Assembly: GCA_964432985.1 (NCBI GenBank)
Contig: CAYSPT010000028.1
Span: forward strand, 1 to 64,000
DNA: 64,000 bases
Reading direction: 5' to 3'
From: CAYSPT01 sp964432985
GTDB taxonomy: Bacteria; Muiribacteriota; CAYSPT01
A program made the position numbers and the translations under genes. Below the pieces are notes generated by a model. It searched no databases, had not been told where the DNA came from, and saw nothing but the letters and a program-made list of their open reading frames with translations. Position 1 is the stretch's first letter; each line of letters starts with the position of its first letter. Shown one piece after another: positions 42,601 through 57,600 of the stretch.

Positions 42601-45600
42601 CACCGAAGACGGTATACCCGGTGTCACCGTGGAACTCATGGGGACAGACTGGGCCGTGCTGACCGATTCCAGCGGCGCCTACATGTTCACCGATATTCCA
42701 GAGGGAACCTACAACCTGATAGCCTATTCCATTACCTACGAAACCGGGACCTCCAGCGGCGTGAATGTCGTGGCCCCAAAAACCACCACCGACAACAGCA
42801 CCATGTTCTCCCTGACCCGCAAGACCGGAAGTATCGCCGGCCAGGTAGTGGACAGCGAATCACAGGTCGGTGTGGCCAGCGCGTCCATCGTGGTTGTGGG
42901 GACCGCATTGACCACTTTGTCATCCACCGACGGCCTGTTCACATTCTCAAAAGTCCCCATCGGCACCCTGTACACTCTGAAAGCGGCCAAGGTCGGCTAC
43001 GGAGTAAACCAGGTGGTCGGCCTCGAGGTGAAAGCGAGCCGGACCACATCGCAGGATATCGAACTTACCGCCGGTACGGGCTCAGTGGTCGGCGTGGCCA
43101 AGGATGACGATACCAGCCAGGGGCTGGCAGGCGTGTCCATCGAGGTGGTAGGGACTGATTACAGGACCATCACTGTCGCCAACGGGTCATATACCATGGC
43201 GGATCTCCCCATCGGGAATTACCAGGTTATCGCCTACTCTATCTCCTACGAACTGGCCAGCGTGACCGGAGTGGAAGTGAAAGCCGGGGAGATTACCTCG
43301 GTCAAAGATTTCGATCTTACCGCCAAGGTAGGTACCATTGCCGGTCAGGTGACCGACGCTGAAACCGGTGCCGGTCTCAGCGGTGTCCTGATCAGAATCA
43401 GCGATTCGACCAAGAGCACTACCACCGGCGCCGACGGAAGTTTCAATATAACAGGCGTCAGGGTAGGTTCCGGGTACCTGGCAACCTTCACCAAGTCCGG
43501 GTACCAGAAAGCGGAAGCAACGGACATCACCGTTCTGCCCGGAAAGACAGCCGATGCCTCACAGGTCATGACTATCGGTACGGGAATCATCGCCGGCACC
43601 ATAACTGACAAATCCACCAATCTTGGTATAGAGGGAGCGACGGTGGAAGTGGTAGGTACCACCTTCAAGGTCACTACCTCCCCCAGCGGTGCGTACCGCA
43701 TCGAGGACCTTCCTGAAGGAATTTATACTATAATCGCGTATCATAATGATTACGATACGGGCAGGCTTAGCTCCCTCCAGGTGGCTGCCGGAGTTATCAA
43801 GAGTACCGGTACATCCATGCAGCTTACCAAGAAAAAAGGAATGATTGCCGGCGAGATAACCGACGAGTCAACCGGAATGGGCATAGTCAACGCCACCATC
43901 AGGGTGTCGGGCACCACCATGGAGGCCTCCTCCAACGAGTTCGGTAATTACAGCCTCAACCGGGTACCGCAGGGTACCGGATATACCGTCGAAGTTTTCG
44001 CGTCCGGCTACGAGCGGGCCAGCCAGGGCGGGGTATCGGTCCTGGCCAACCAGACATCAATCGCCGATTTGGCCCTGACCTCAAAGAGCGGGTCGGTGGC
44101 CGGCCAGGTGTACGACAAGTCCACCGGGAAGGTAGTGCCTGACGCCATCGTCAGGGTGTACCGGACGTCCCTGCAGGAACGAACCGGGGGGGACGGCAGT
44201 TATGTAATCTCGGATATTCCCACCAGTGTCAGCGGGACCACGGTGGAGGCGGCGGCGGCGGATTATACCACCGAGCAGGTGGGCGGTGTGCCCGTAACCG
44301 CCGGTATGACCACCACGGTCGATATCGGTCTCTCTCCCACCACCGGGGCCGTGTCCGGCCTGGTGTACAACCAGACCACCGGAGACGGCATCGCCGGCGC
44401 CCAGGTTCGTTTGAAGGGCACTTCTCTTACCACCACCACCGATTTTGCCGGCACCTACACGATGATCCAGGTACCCCTCTTCCCCGACGGCACGACTATC
44501 GAAGCCGTGGCCGTGCAATTCCAGCGGGGTGAGACTAGCGGCGTCGTCACCAGGGCCGGGGAAACGGTCACCGCCGATGTCATGCTGCAGCCAACCGCCG
44601 GTTCCGTAGCCGGCCAGGTGGTGGAAAAAGGTACGGGCATACCGATCAAAGACGCCCTGGTCCGCCTGTCCGGTGCACCTTCTGCGCAGAGTAAAACTGC
44701 AGAAGATGGTACGTTCAAACTCGAAGGCATTCCCATCGCCGCTTCAGGCAGCACCCTGGAGGTAACGGCGGTAGGGTACCAGCGGGTGACCAACAGCGGT
44801 ACCACGGTGCTGCCGGGCCAGACGACCTCCGTCAACTTCGAGATGGAGCAGGGGACCGGTTCTCTTTCCGGTACCATAACGGACGAACGTACCGGCGCGG
44901 GCATCGGAGCGGCCGAGGTCAGGCTTCTTGGCACGTCATTTAACCAGATCACGGCCAGTGACGGTATTTACAAAATGGAAGGTGTGCCGGTAATGTACGG
45001 GACCACCGTGGAGGTGCTGGCTACCGGCTACACCACCGTAAAAGTCGGTTCGGTAGACATCGAACCTGGCAAACGGACCCACATTGACATTATCCTGTCT
45101 CCGACGTCCGGTACAATCGTGGGGCAGGTAAGGAATGCCTACACATCCATGGAGATTGAAAGCGCCCAGGTCCGCATCATGGGATCCAGGCTCACCACCG
45201 CCACGGACAAGTCCGGGTATTATACTTTTGACAGCGTTTCAACCTCCCTGGACGGTAATACCGTGGAAGTATCGGCGGTTGGATTCGACACCTTCCGACA
45301 GGCCGATGTCAGCGTCAACTCGGGGGAGATCACCACTGTCAACATCGACCTGATTCCCTCCACTGGCAGCCTGGCCGGCCGCATCATCGACGAGGTCAGC
45401 AGCGATGTCATCAAGGGCGCCACCGTCCGCTTGATGGGCACATCCTACACCACCATGACCAACGACAGCGGCGAGTACTCCATCACCAATATTCCCACCA
45501 TCCACAGCGGCAAGACACTGGAAGTGTCCGCCACCGGGTACGCCCTCAAACGAGTGGAAGATATAGATATTGTACCGGGGACCATTGCCAGCAACGACGT

Positions 45601-48600
45601 GGAGCTTTCGTCCCGGGTGGGTATGGTGGCCGGAGACATCACGGAAGCTCTTTCGGGACAGCCTATAGAAAGCGCTATCGTGCGTATCATGGACACGTTC
45701 TTCTCCACCCAGACAGATAAGACCGGACACTACGAGATTACCGACGTTCCTGCCGCCGCCGGCTACACCGTCGAGGTAGTGGTAACCGGTTACGGCTACC
45801 AGCAGGAGGGTGCCGTAACCATCCCGGCGGGAGGCGTGGCCACTGTCAATGTCGCTCTGACCGCCAACGTGGGAACCCTGGCAGGCCAGGTGCGCGATTC
45901 GCTGACTGTGCTGGGGCTGAAAGGGGCCAAAATACGGCTCCTGGGATCACGGTTCTCCACCACTACCGACGACAGCGGTTATTATGAATTCGAAAACCTC
46001 CCCGACTCTCTCAGCGGCAACACCCTGGAGGTCAGCAAGAGCGATTATGAAACCGCCACCGCTGGGAATGTCCAGATTATAGCCGGCGGTATCAGCACCC
46101 AGGACGTGAGCCTGGATCCCTCTACCGGCAGCCTGGCGGGACGTGTTGCCGACGAGGTCAGCGGCGATGAGGTCAAGGATGCCACCATCCGGCTCATCGG
46201 AACGTCTTACACCACCTCCACTGACGCTCAAGGTGAATTCACTATCACAGGTATTCCAGCTCTGCACAGCGGGAAAACCGTTGAGGTCACCGCCAGCGGG
46301 TACGCTGTGAAGCTGGTGGAAAATATTGAGATCGTGCCCGGTACCATCAGCAGCTACACTGTCGAACTTTCCTCCCAGGTGGGTGTGGTTGCCGGCGATA
46401 TTACGGATTCCGTTTCCGGTCAGCCAATTACCGGCGCCACCGTGCGCATCGTGGACACGTACTTCTCGGCCCAGACCAACAATGTGGGCCGGTACGAAAT
46501 CAAGGACCTTCCCGCCACCGACGGCTACACCATAGAGGTGGTGGCCACCGGTTACGGATATGCGCAGGAAGGTTCGGTCACTATCCCCTCCGGCGGTGTA
46601 GCCACCGTCAACGTCTCGCTCGTTGCCAACGTGGGGACGCTCACCGGTCAGATCCGCGACGCCCTCACCGGAATGGGGCTGCCCAAGGCCAGTCTCCGCC
46701 TGCTCGGTTCACGGTTTTCCACCCTGTCCGACACCAGCGGGTATTACCTGTTCGAGGACCTCCCGGATTCTCTCAGCGGCAACACCCTGGAGGTCAGCAT
46801 GGCCGAATACGAAACGGCGTATGCTGCCGACGTTGACATTACTCCGGGCGGCGTCACCACCCAGGATGTCTCTCTGCAGCCGTCCTTCGCCAGCCTGTCC
46901 GGGACGGTCACCGACAGGGTCAGCGGCGATCCCATTGAAAAGGCCTCCATCAGGATAGTGGCAACGTCATACACGGCAACAACCGCCAGCAATGGTACGT
47001 TCCTCATCTCGGACATCCCGATTCTGCACAGCGGCAAAACGGTGGAGGTGGACGCCCAGGGATTCGCTCTCCAGCTGGTGGAAGATCTACAGCTCGTGGC
47101 CGGAACGATCACCAGTCTCAAGGTGGAACTCTCATCCCAGGTTGGTATCGTGACGGGCGATGTCACGGAGTCTCTCTCCGGCCAGCCCATAGACGGCGCC
47201 ATCGTGCGTATCGTCGACACCTACTTCAGCACGGAGACCGACAAGAACGGCCGGTACGAGATTACCGATGTCCCGGCCACCAGCGGCTACACATTGGAGG
47301 TCGTGGTCACCGGGTACGCATACCAGGAGGAGGGGGGAGTGGATGTTCCCTCCGGAGGTGTGGCCACGGTAAACCTGGCCCTGTCCGCCAACGTGGGAAC
47401 GCTCACCGGGCAGGTGCGTGACGCCCTCACCGCCGTCGGTCTTCAGAGTGCCAGGATACGCCTCATCGGTTCGCGGTTTACCACCAGCACCGATAGCACC
47501 GGGTACTACCTGTTCGAGGACCTCCCCGACTCCCTCAGCGGCAACACCCTGGAGGTCAGCAAAGCCAATTACGATACCGCCACGTCTGATAACGTGGAAA
47601 TCGTGGCCGGTGGAATAACCACCCGCGACATCAACATGGAGCCGTCCATCGGCAGCCTGGCCGGCCGCGTAACCGACGAGGTCAGCGACAGCACGGTTGA
47701 CGGAGCCACGGTCAGGCTCATGGGAACATCGTATACCACCACAACCGACGGTAAGGGCGAGTTTCTCATATCCGGCATACCCTCTCTGCACAGCGGGAAG
47801 ACGGTGGAGGTTTCCGTCCAGGGATATGCTACCAAATTAGTGGAGGACATTGAAATCATTCCGGGGACGGTCAGCAGGATAGAGGTCCAGTTGTCCTCCA
47901 TGGTCGGCACCGTGGCCGGTGAAGTCACCGAGACCGTGTCCGCCCAGCCGGTGAAAGACGCAATCGTCCGACTGGTAGGCACCATGTTCTCTACCAAGAC
48001 GGATTCCATGGGCCGGTACGAGATTACCGATATTCCGGCAGAAGACGGATTCACCATAGAGGTAGTGGCCACCGGGTATGCCACCGGGCAGCAGGGTGGC
48101 GTGAACATTCCCGCCGGAGGAGTGGTGAGCACCAACGTGTCTCTCACGCCAAGCGTGGGAACCCTCGTAGGTACAGTCAAGGATTCGATTACCCTGGAAG
48201 GGTTGAAATCGGCGAAGATAACCCTGTTGGGATCGCGGTTCTCTACCGTTACCAACGACCAGGGACAGTTCGAATTCGAGGACCTGCCCGTTACCCTGAA
48301 CGGCAATACGCTGGAGGTCAGCCTGTCCAGCTACAGCACCTACCAGGAGACAAACGTGAGGATTGCCGCCGGAGAGATAACCTCGCTTGATATCACGCTG
48401 GATCCCACTACCGGCGCTCTCGTCGGAAGAATCCTGGATGAATCCACCAAGAAAGGCGTTGGCGATGCCCTGGTGAGAATCCTCGGGACATCGTACTCCG
48501 GGACAAGCAATTCATCCGGTAGTGTCGGCTCGTATTCCCTGACCGCCATCCCCATCATCCACAGCGGCAAGACGGTGGAGATATCCCTCCTGGGATATGC

Positions 48601-51600
48601 CACCAAGCAGGAGGGTGGCATGGCCCTGGTTGCCGGCACCACAACCACTATGGACGTGGAGCTCATACGTACCATGGGTACCATCACCGGTCAGATCAAG
48701 AACGCCGTCAGCGGTGACGCGGTGGCCGACGTCACCGTCCGGATAACGGGAACGGGATTCAGCGACGCCACCGATGCCAACGGGGTGTACGAGCTTACTG
48801 ATATCCCGGCAGCTACCGGGTACACCGTGGAAGCCATGTCGCTGGGGTATTCGTCCTCCGACCAGGGCGGTGTCGAAGTAGTGGCCAGCGGCGTGGTAAT
48901 CGTCAACCTCACCATTACCGCCGATGTGGGCGCCGTAGCCGGTCAGATTATGGATGCCGGACCCAACACACCCATCGACGACGTGATCGTCAAGATAGGC
49001 GGTACCTCTCTGGCCAAGTTCGAAACCACCACCGATGCGGAAGGGTTCTACGCTATCAACGAGATTCCGCTCAATATGGACGGCCTGACCATCGAACTTT
49101 TCCATCCTGATTATCAGCCCAAATCAGAAATAAACGTGGCGGTTGTGGCCGGCCAGGTTACTAAAGTTGATTCCAGCTTGACCTCTAATACCGGTACTAT
49201 CGCGGGCTACATAATCGACGCCACCACTGAAAACGGAATCCAGGGCGCGACGGTCAAGCTCAAAGGGACCGAGTACGAAGAACTCACCACCTTCGACGGC
49301 AGCTTTACAATTACCGATGTTCCACTGCCTTACGCCGGCCGGACAATCGAGGTGCGGATGGAAGGGTACTTCATGCAGAGCCAGAGTAACGTCGCTCTGA
49401 CTGCCGGAGAAACCACCTTTGTCAACCTGGAGCTCAAGAAGCGGGTGGGGAGCGTAACCGGTACCGTCTACAGCACGGTGGAGGGAATCGGGCTCAACAA
49501 CGCCATCGTGCGGGTGGTCGGCACCGATCTGGAAGATATCACCACCGCCGACGGGCGATACACTATCACCAATATACCGGTCCAGGTCGACGGCGAGACC
49601 ACTGAAGCCATGTCGGCCTTGCTCAGCGGCTACGGAGAGCAGGAGAAGACCGTCATCATCTATGCCGGAAGTACGTCGGTGCTCGATTTTGAACTGACCG
49701 AGCAGACCGGTGGAATCGCCGGTGTGGTTTCCGACGAGGGAACGGCCGAAGGCGTATCCGGCGCTACAGTGCGGATCATCGGTACCAGTGTTACCACCAA
49801 GACCGACGGGGACGGTTTCTACACTATTACCGATCTCCACGTAACTACCGGCGCCACGGTGGAGGCCAGAGCATCCGGGTACCAGTCGGTCACCCAGGGT
49901 AACGTGGAGATACCTGCCGGATCAGTCACCACGGTGGACATCAGGCTGCAGAAGAGCACGGGCAACCTCGGCGGACAGATTACCGACTCCAGTACCGGCA
50001 ACGGCATCGGCGGTGCCACCGTGCGTATAGTGGGCACGTCCAAGAGCGCGGTAACCGACGCCGTCGGTGTTTACCGGATAGATGGAGTCCCCGTGATCTC
50101 CGGTACCACCATCGAGGTGACCGCTGCCAATTACCAGCGTGGCAGCGTGGGCGGTATCACCATCAATGCCGGTGAAATCATATCGCAGGATATCACCCTG
50201 GATCCGACCTCCGGATCCATAACCGGTATCGTCACCGATTCCAAATCGACCAACGGAATATCGGGCGCCACCGTGCGTATTATCGGCAGCGCTCTGGCGG
50301 AGGTGACTGCCGGCGACGGTACCTACACCATTACCGGTGTACCGGTCTATCTGGACGGCACCACCGTGGAAGTGACCACCAGTGGTTACCGCCAATCCCG
50401 CCAGTCGGACGTGGAGGTAGGTCCCGGCGCGGTGACCACCGTCAACCTGGAGATGATCCGGAGCATTGGCTCCATCGCCGGCGTGGTCACCGACAAGAGT
50501 TCCGGTTCGGGGCTATCGGGAGCGGTGGTCAGGATCAAGGGCACATCGCTGAGTATCGTGACCGGCCCCGACGGGAGTTACCTGATCACGGATGTACCCA
50601 CGGTAACCGACACCACGGTGGAAGCCTTTGCCACCGGCTACCTCAGCAGTTCTGTTGCCAGTGTGGACATATTGCCAGCCGAGACGAGCACCGTGGACTT
50701 CAGCCTGTCTCCGACCAAGGGATCTCTGGTGGGTCAGATCACCGACTCCACCACCAAGTCGGGAATCTCGGGTGCCGTGGTCAGGGTGACCGGGACGTCT
50801 CTGGTGACCACCACCGCCAGCGACGGTACCTATGACATACCGGAGGTGCCTATCACCAGCGGCACCACCATCGAGGCGTTCAAGATTCACTACGACCTGG
50901 GGTACCGCTCCAATGTGGTGATCGAGTCCGGCACCACCACCACCGCCGACCTCGAGTTGACCCCCAGCGTAGGTGTCATCGTGGGGCAGGTCATCGATCA
51001 GTCCACCAAGCAGGGTATCTCCGGCGCCACCGCCCGGGTTTACGGTACGATGCTGTATGAAATTACCGCCGAGGATGGAAGCTACACTATCACAGAGGTT
51101 CCCGTCAGCACATCAGGGCTGACCGTGGAAGCCACCGCCAGGGGTTTCGAGCGGGGGTACACGTCCGGGATCGTGGTCGATCCGGGAGCCACCACCACCT
51201 CGGTTGACATCATCATCTCCCCCACCGCCGGCGCCATTGCCGGTCAGATCATCGACCAGTCCACCGGTGACGGCCTGGGCGGCGCCACAGTGAGGGTGGC
51301 CGGGACCTTCCTTTCCGCCACCACCGCTACAGACGGAAGCTACGTGATCACCAATGTCGCCATCACCTCGGGCACCACCATCGAAGCGGTGGCGGTAGGG
51401 TACGAGACGAAGGCGGAAATGAATGTGGAAGTCAAGGCCGGGGCCACCACCACGGTGGACATGTCCCTGGTGCCGAAACGCGGTGACATCGCCGGTATCG
51501 TTACCGACAAGAGCACAGCCCAGGGGATTAGCAGCGCCGTGGTCAGGGTCGGAGGGACTTCGCTGGTAGCTATTACCACCACCGACGGAACCTACTCGAT

Positions 51601-54600
51601 AACCGGTATCCCGGTGATGACTGCCACCACGGTGGAAGCCATAGCCTCGGGGTACTCGCCGAGTGAAATCCTCAGCATTACCATTAACCCCGGCGAGTCG
51701 ACCACGGTGAACATTTCCCTGGAGCTCACTACGGGCAGCGTGGCCGGAGTGGTGCGCGATCGCAAGACCGCCAAGGGCATCTCCAGCGCCATCGTCAGGG
51801 TGCTGGGGACGGCCCTGTCCACCACCACCAACGAAAGCGGCACCTACCTGATCGAAAACGTACCGGTTATCACCGGCACCACGGTTGAAGCGGTGGCGGG
51901 CGGATACACGCTCAACAGCGCTTCCGATATAACAGTGGTGTCCGGGACCACCTCTACCGCCGACATCAACCTCGATCCCAACGTGGGTATCGTGACCGGC
52001 CAGATCACCGATGCCGGAACATCGGCGGGGATCGAGGGCGCGACGGTCCGTGTGGCCGGGACCGCCCTGTCCATCACGACATCTGAGAACGGCAGTTACA
52101 CCATCGAGGAGGTCCCGGTTCTCACCGGCACCACGGTAGAGGTGTTTGCTTCCAATTACCAGAAGGGCGAGCAACCTGATGTCGATATCATCGCCGGCGA
52201 AGCGGTCCTGGTCAATATCCAGCTAGAGCCGACCACGGCTTCTCTCTCCGGTGTGGTGGTGGACACCAAGACCGGTTCCGGTCTGAGCGGCGCCACCGTG
52301 AGGGTGGCCGGGACCGCCCTGTCCGCCAACACGGAGTCGGACGGCAGCTACACCATCACCGCCGTCCCCATAGGAATATCGGGTACCACCGTCGAAGCCT
52401 TCAGGACCGGCTACGACAAGGACACCGCCCTGAACGTGCAGTTCCTGCCGGGTGAAACCACCACGGTAGATCTCTCGCTGCTGCCGAGCACGGCCAATAT
52501 CAGCGGTGTTATCACCAACCGTGCCACCGGCCAGGCCATATCCGCCTCCACGGTCAGGGTCTCCGGCACTTCGCTGTTTGCCGTGACCGGTGATGACGGG
52601 GCGTACACCATTACCGCCGTCCCGGTCGGGGTGTCGGGCACCACGGTGGAAGCCAGCGCCACCGGGTACACCGCTAACCAGGAACTCAATGTCGAGCTGG
52701 TGGCCGGTGAAACGACCAGCGTCGATATCGAACTGCTGCCACGGGTGGGTAACCTGACCGGCCAGATCATCGACTCCACTACCCAGGGCGGTGTGAGCGG
52801 CGCCATAGTCAGGGTGGTCGGTACGCTGCTGTCCGAGGAGACCGACGAGGACGGCGTGTTTACCATCATCGATGTTCCCATCATGACCGACGGCACCGTG
52901 GAGGCCTTCATCGTGGGATACACCAAGGGAGTCCAGGGCGGCGTGGACGTACTGCCGGGCGAAGCAGCCACGGTTGATATCGAAATTTCGCCGAACATCG
53001 GTACCCTGGTGGGCCAGGTCACCAACGCTTCTACCTTCGTGGCTATCAGCGGCGCCAGCGTCAGAATCGCCGGTACGGCCCTGTCAACCACCACCGACGC
53101 CGACGGTATCTTCTTGATAGAGAGCGTTCCCATCGGTACCGGCAAGACCGTTGAAGCGTACGCGGCCGGATTCGTTACCGACCGGGAAGGCGGCGTGTCG
53201 GTGTCGCAGGGCGCCGTCACCACGGTGGACCTGAGCCTGTACCCGAGCATGGGGGTCATGGCTGGCCAAATCACCGACTCCAGCACGGGTAACGGTATTT
53301 CCGCCGCCATCGTCCGGGTGTCCGGAACGTCGTTGGCAGCCAACACCGGTGATGACGGGACGTACACCATCACCAGCGTGCCTGCTCGCACCGGTATCAC
53401 GGTGGAAGTGTCCGCCGTGGGCTACCAGCGTAACAGCAGCGGCGGCCTGGAGGTCAAATATGGTGAAACAACAATTGTAGATCTCTCGCTCACGCCCAAT
53501 TACGGCAGCATCGTCGGTATCGTCACCGATGGCAGCACCGGCGCCGGGCTTTCCACGGCCACAATCCGCATCAGCGGCACGTCCTTGTCCACCACCACCA
53601 ACAACAGCGGTGAGTACGAGTTCGAGTCCGTGCCCATCGGGGCCAGCGGAGCTACGGTGGAGGCATACGCCACCGGGTACACCTCCGCCAACGAAGGCAG
53701 CGTGTCGGTAGTGGCCGGGGAGGTCACCATGGTCAACCTGAGCCTGCTGCCCAATACCGGCAGTATCTCCGGTATCGTGTCCAACCAGGCCACCGGTTCC
53801 GGTGTGAGCGCCGCCACGGTCAGGATCCTGGGAACATCGATTTCCAAGACTACGGGCGCCGACGGCAGCTTTACCATAGAAGACATCCCCATAACAACCG
53901 GCACCACCATCGAAGCGTACTTGACCGGTTTCGACAGCACCACGCAGGGCGGGGTAGCGGTCAACGCGGGTGAGACCACCAACGTCGATCTCGAACTGGT
54001 TCCCAAGACCGGCACCCTGGTGGGGCTGGTGCTTGACCAGACTACCGCCGAAGGAATCTCGGGAGCCGCGGTCAGGGTGATGGGCACGTCCCTCTCGGCG
54101 GTGGCCGCTGCCGACGGCAGTTACTCCATCACCGATGTGCCGGTCATGACCGGCGGGACCGTGGAGGCCTTCTCTTCCGGTTACCGCAGCGCCAGCGAGG
54201 GCAGCGTCGATGTCGGCCCCGGTCAAACCACATCGGTGGATCTGGAACTCATCCCGACTACCGGTATCGTGGCCGGACAGATTTTGAACCAGGCCACCGG
54301 CACCGGGCTTTCCGGCGCCACCGTCAAAGTTGCCGGGACAGCGCTTCAGACCAACGCTGCCAGCGACGGCAGTTTCACTATCACCGGCGTTCCCACCACC
54401 TCCGGTACCACGGTTGAAGCGTTCGCTTCCGGGTTCGTGGCCGGTGAAACCGGCGGGGTCGAAGTCAATCCGGGTGAAGCATCCACGGTCACCGTCTACC
54501 TTACTCCCAACACCGGTGTCATCGCCGGTATGGTTACAAACAGCAAGACCTACCTGGGTATTTCAGGCGCAACGGTGCGGGTGGGCGGCACCCAGCGGCA

Positions 54601-57600
54601 GGCCACCACCGACGGTAACGGTATGTATAACATCACCGATGTGCCGGTGACCACCAACGCTACCACGGTGGAGGTTTTCTACTCCGGGTACACGTCGGTG
54701 AAGGAGGGCGACGTACAGGTGAAAGCGGGAGAGACCATCACTGTCGATCTCGCGCTCACACCGAATGTGGGCAGCATCGCCGGCGTGATTCGTAAATCCG
54801 GGACGTCAACTCCGATCTCCGGCGCCATGGTCAGGGTCATGGGTACGGCCCTGTTCAGCACCACCTCCGGCGAAGGTGACTACAACATTACCGATGTACC
54901 AGTCATGGACACCACCCTGGAAGTTTCCGCCCAGGGTTACCAGATAAAGGACGATGTCACCGTCACCGTAAATTCGGGCGAGGTGGCCACCGTCAACGTG
55001 GACCTGGCCCCCGGCACCGGCAGCATCGCCGGCGTGGTCAGCGACGGCACCACCGCCCAGGGCCTCAGCGGAGCCACCGTACGGGTATCCGGTACGGACC
55101 TGTCGATAACCACCGCTGCAGACGGAACATACACCATTCCAGATGTTCCGCTCATGACGGGGGTTACCGTGGAAGCCTTCGCCACCGGCTACCAGGACGA
55201 AGGTTCCGGAAACCTGGTGATAGCAGTTGAATCCGGTTCCACCACCACCGCCGACCTGGAGCTGAATCCGCTCACCGGCGGTATCGTCGGTGTAGTGACC
55301 GATGCTTCCACAGGCGATGCCATCTCCGGGGCCAGCGTCCGGGTCATGGGAACATCCCTGAGTACCACTACCGAAGGGAACGGCGCCTACACCCAGGCCG
55401 CGGTGCCCACCAAGGTGAGCGGCACCACCGTGGAGTTCTTCGCGCCCGGTTACCAGAGCGGTACGGTGTTGTCGGTTACCATCACCGCGGGTGAATTCAC
55501 CACGGTGAACAAGGCGCTCGATCCCACCACCGGCGATATAACCGGCCGGATCACCGATTCGAAGACCAGCGCCGGGGTGAGCGGTGCCACCGTACGTATT
55601 GCCCAGACGGCGCTTTCGGATGGGACGGACGCCGACGGTATCTACACTATCACCGGTATTACGGTAAAAACCGGCGGCGCCACGGTAGAAGCTTTCATGA
55701 CAGGGTATACCTCCAACAACGTCAACGTGACCGTTCTGGCCGGGTCCGTAACCACGGTGGATCTGAGTATCACGCCTAACGTGGGCAGCATAGCCGGCCA
55801 GGTCATCGACGCCACCACCGCCGCTCCCATCGAGGGAGCCAAGGTCCGGGTGGCCGGGACGCAGATCGAGCGGACCAGTGACGAGGACGGTCTCTACCTG
55901 ATTACCAACGTGGCGGCCGGGACGGGAATCACCCTGGAAGCCACCGCCGCCAACTACACCTCCGAGGAGGTGGGCGGTGTCACCGTGTCCGCCGGCTCCA
56001 CCACGTCACAGACCATCGGTCTCAGGCCGATTACCGGTTCTCTGGTGGGCCAGATCACCGACGTTTCCACCGGTTCTGGCATCACCAACGCCACCGTCAG
56101 GGTGGTGGGCACGGAGAAGACCGGGGACACCCAGGACGAGACCGGGCAGTACACCATTACCGGTATCCCGGTGGATTCCGCTGCTGAAATCCAGGTCATC
56201 ACCATTGGTTATTCCACCGAAACCAACGTGGTGGCCATCGTCGGCGGCCAGGCGTCGGTGCTCGATTTCGAGATGAGCCCGAAGACCGGCACCATCACCG
56301 GTTTCGTCAAGGACAGCGTAACCAACCAGGGTGTTTCAGAGGTCCTGGTGAGCATCCTGGGTACCGCCCTGTCCGAGGAGACCGACGAAGACGGCGTGTT
56401 CACCATTACCGCGGTCAAGGTAAAGGGAGGTTCGGGGTACACGCTCGAGGCGCGCCACTCCAACTACACCGTCGGTTCGACCACCGGTATCACCGTTGAG
56501 CCCGGCGAGACCACCTCGGTGTCCCTCACCTTCGATCCCAACACCGGTAACCTGGTGGGCCAGGTGGTGGATTCCGGCACCGGCGAGTCGATAAGCACCG
56601 CCACCGTGAGGATCGCCGGCACCAGCCTGAGCGCCACCTCCGATGTGGCCGGGGCCTACGAGATCACCGACATTCCGCTGGACGGGCAGACCGAAGAGGT
56701 GACCGTCACCTTCACGGCGCCCAATTACACCAGCATAACCGGCGCCACGATAGAGATTGTCTACGGCCAGACGACGCTGCTCGACCAGCAGCTCACGCCG
56801 AACTACGGCGCGGTGGCCGGTACGGTCATGGATTCCGGCAGCGGCGCGGCGCTCACCACCGCCACCGTCCGCTTGCTGGGGACACTGCGGTCCGCCAACG
56901 TGGACGGAAGCGGTAACTTCGAGATCACCAATGTGCCGGTCAAGACGGGTATCGTGGCCGAAGCCACCGCCAGCGGGTTCGGTACGGCCACCGTGGAAGT
57001 CACCATGACCGCCGGTTCAACCACCACGGTGGTCCTCCAGCTCACCAGCGCCACCGGTACTATCGCCGGGCTGGTCACCGACGAGTTGGACGGGCACGGA
57101 ATCAGCGGGGCCACTGTCAGGGTTGTGGGCACGTCGCTGCAGGAGACCACCAATGAAGACGGCTTCTACGAGATAACCGACGTGCTGGCTGATTCAGCCG
57201 GCGGCGCCAGTGTCGAAGTGACCGCCACCAACTATGCCATGGGCAAGAGCCGCGAGACCATTACAGCCGGTTCCACCGCCATTATCGACGTGACGCTGGA
57301 GCCCAACGTGGGTCACCTGTCCGGCCTGGTAATCGACGCCGATACCGGCCAGGCCATATCCGGGGCCAATGTCAGTGTGGTGGGGACCCAGCACGAGGTA
57401 GCCGCCGACGGGTCCGGCGTCTGGGAGATCACCGACATCTACGTCGATCTGGACTCGGGAACTTCTATCGGGGTGACCCTGGAGGTCAGTGTGCCCGAGT
57501 ACGAGACGCTGGAGCAGAACGTGACCGTGACCAGGGGTGTCAAAGTGTACAGCCAGCTCGAGCTGCAGGGGGTGACCGGTACCATCACCGGCCAGGTCAC

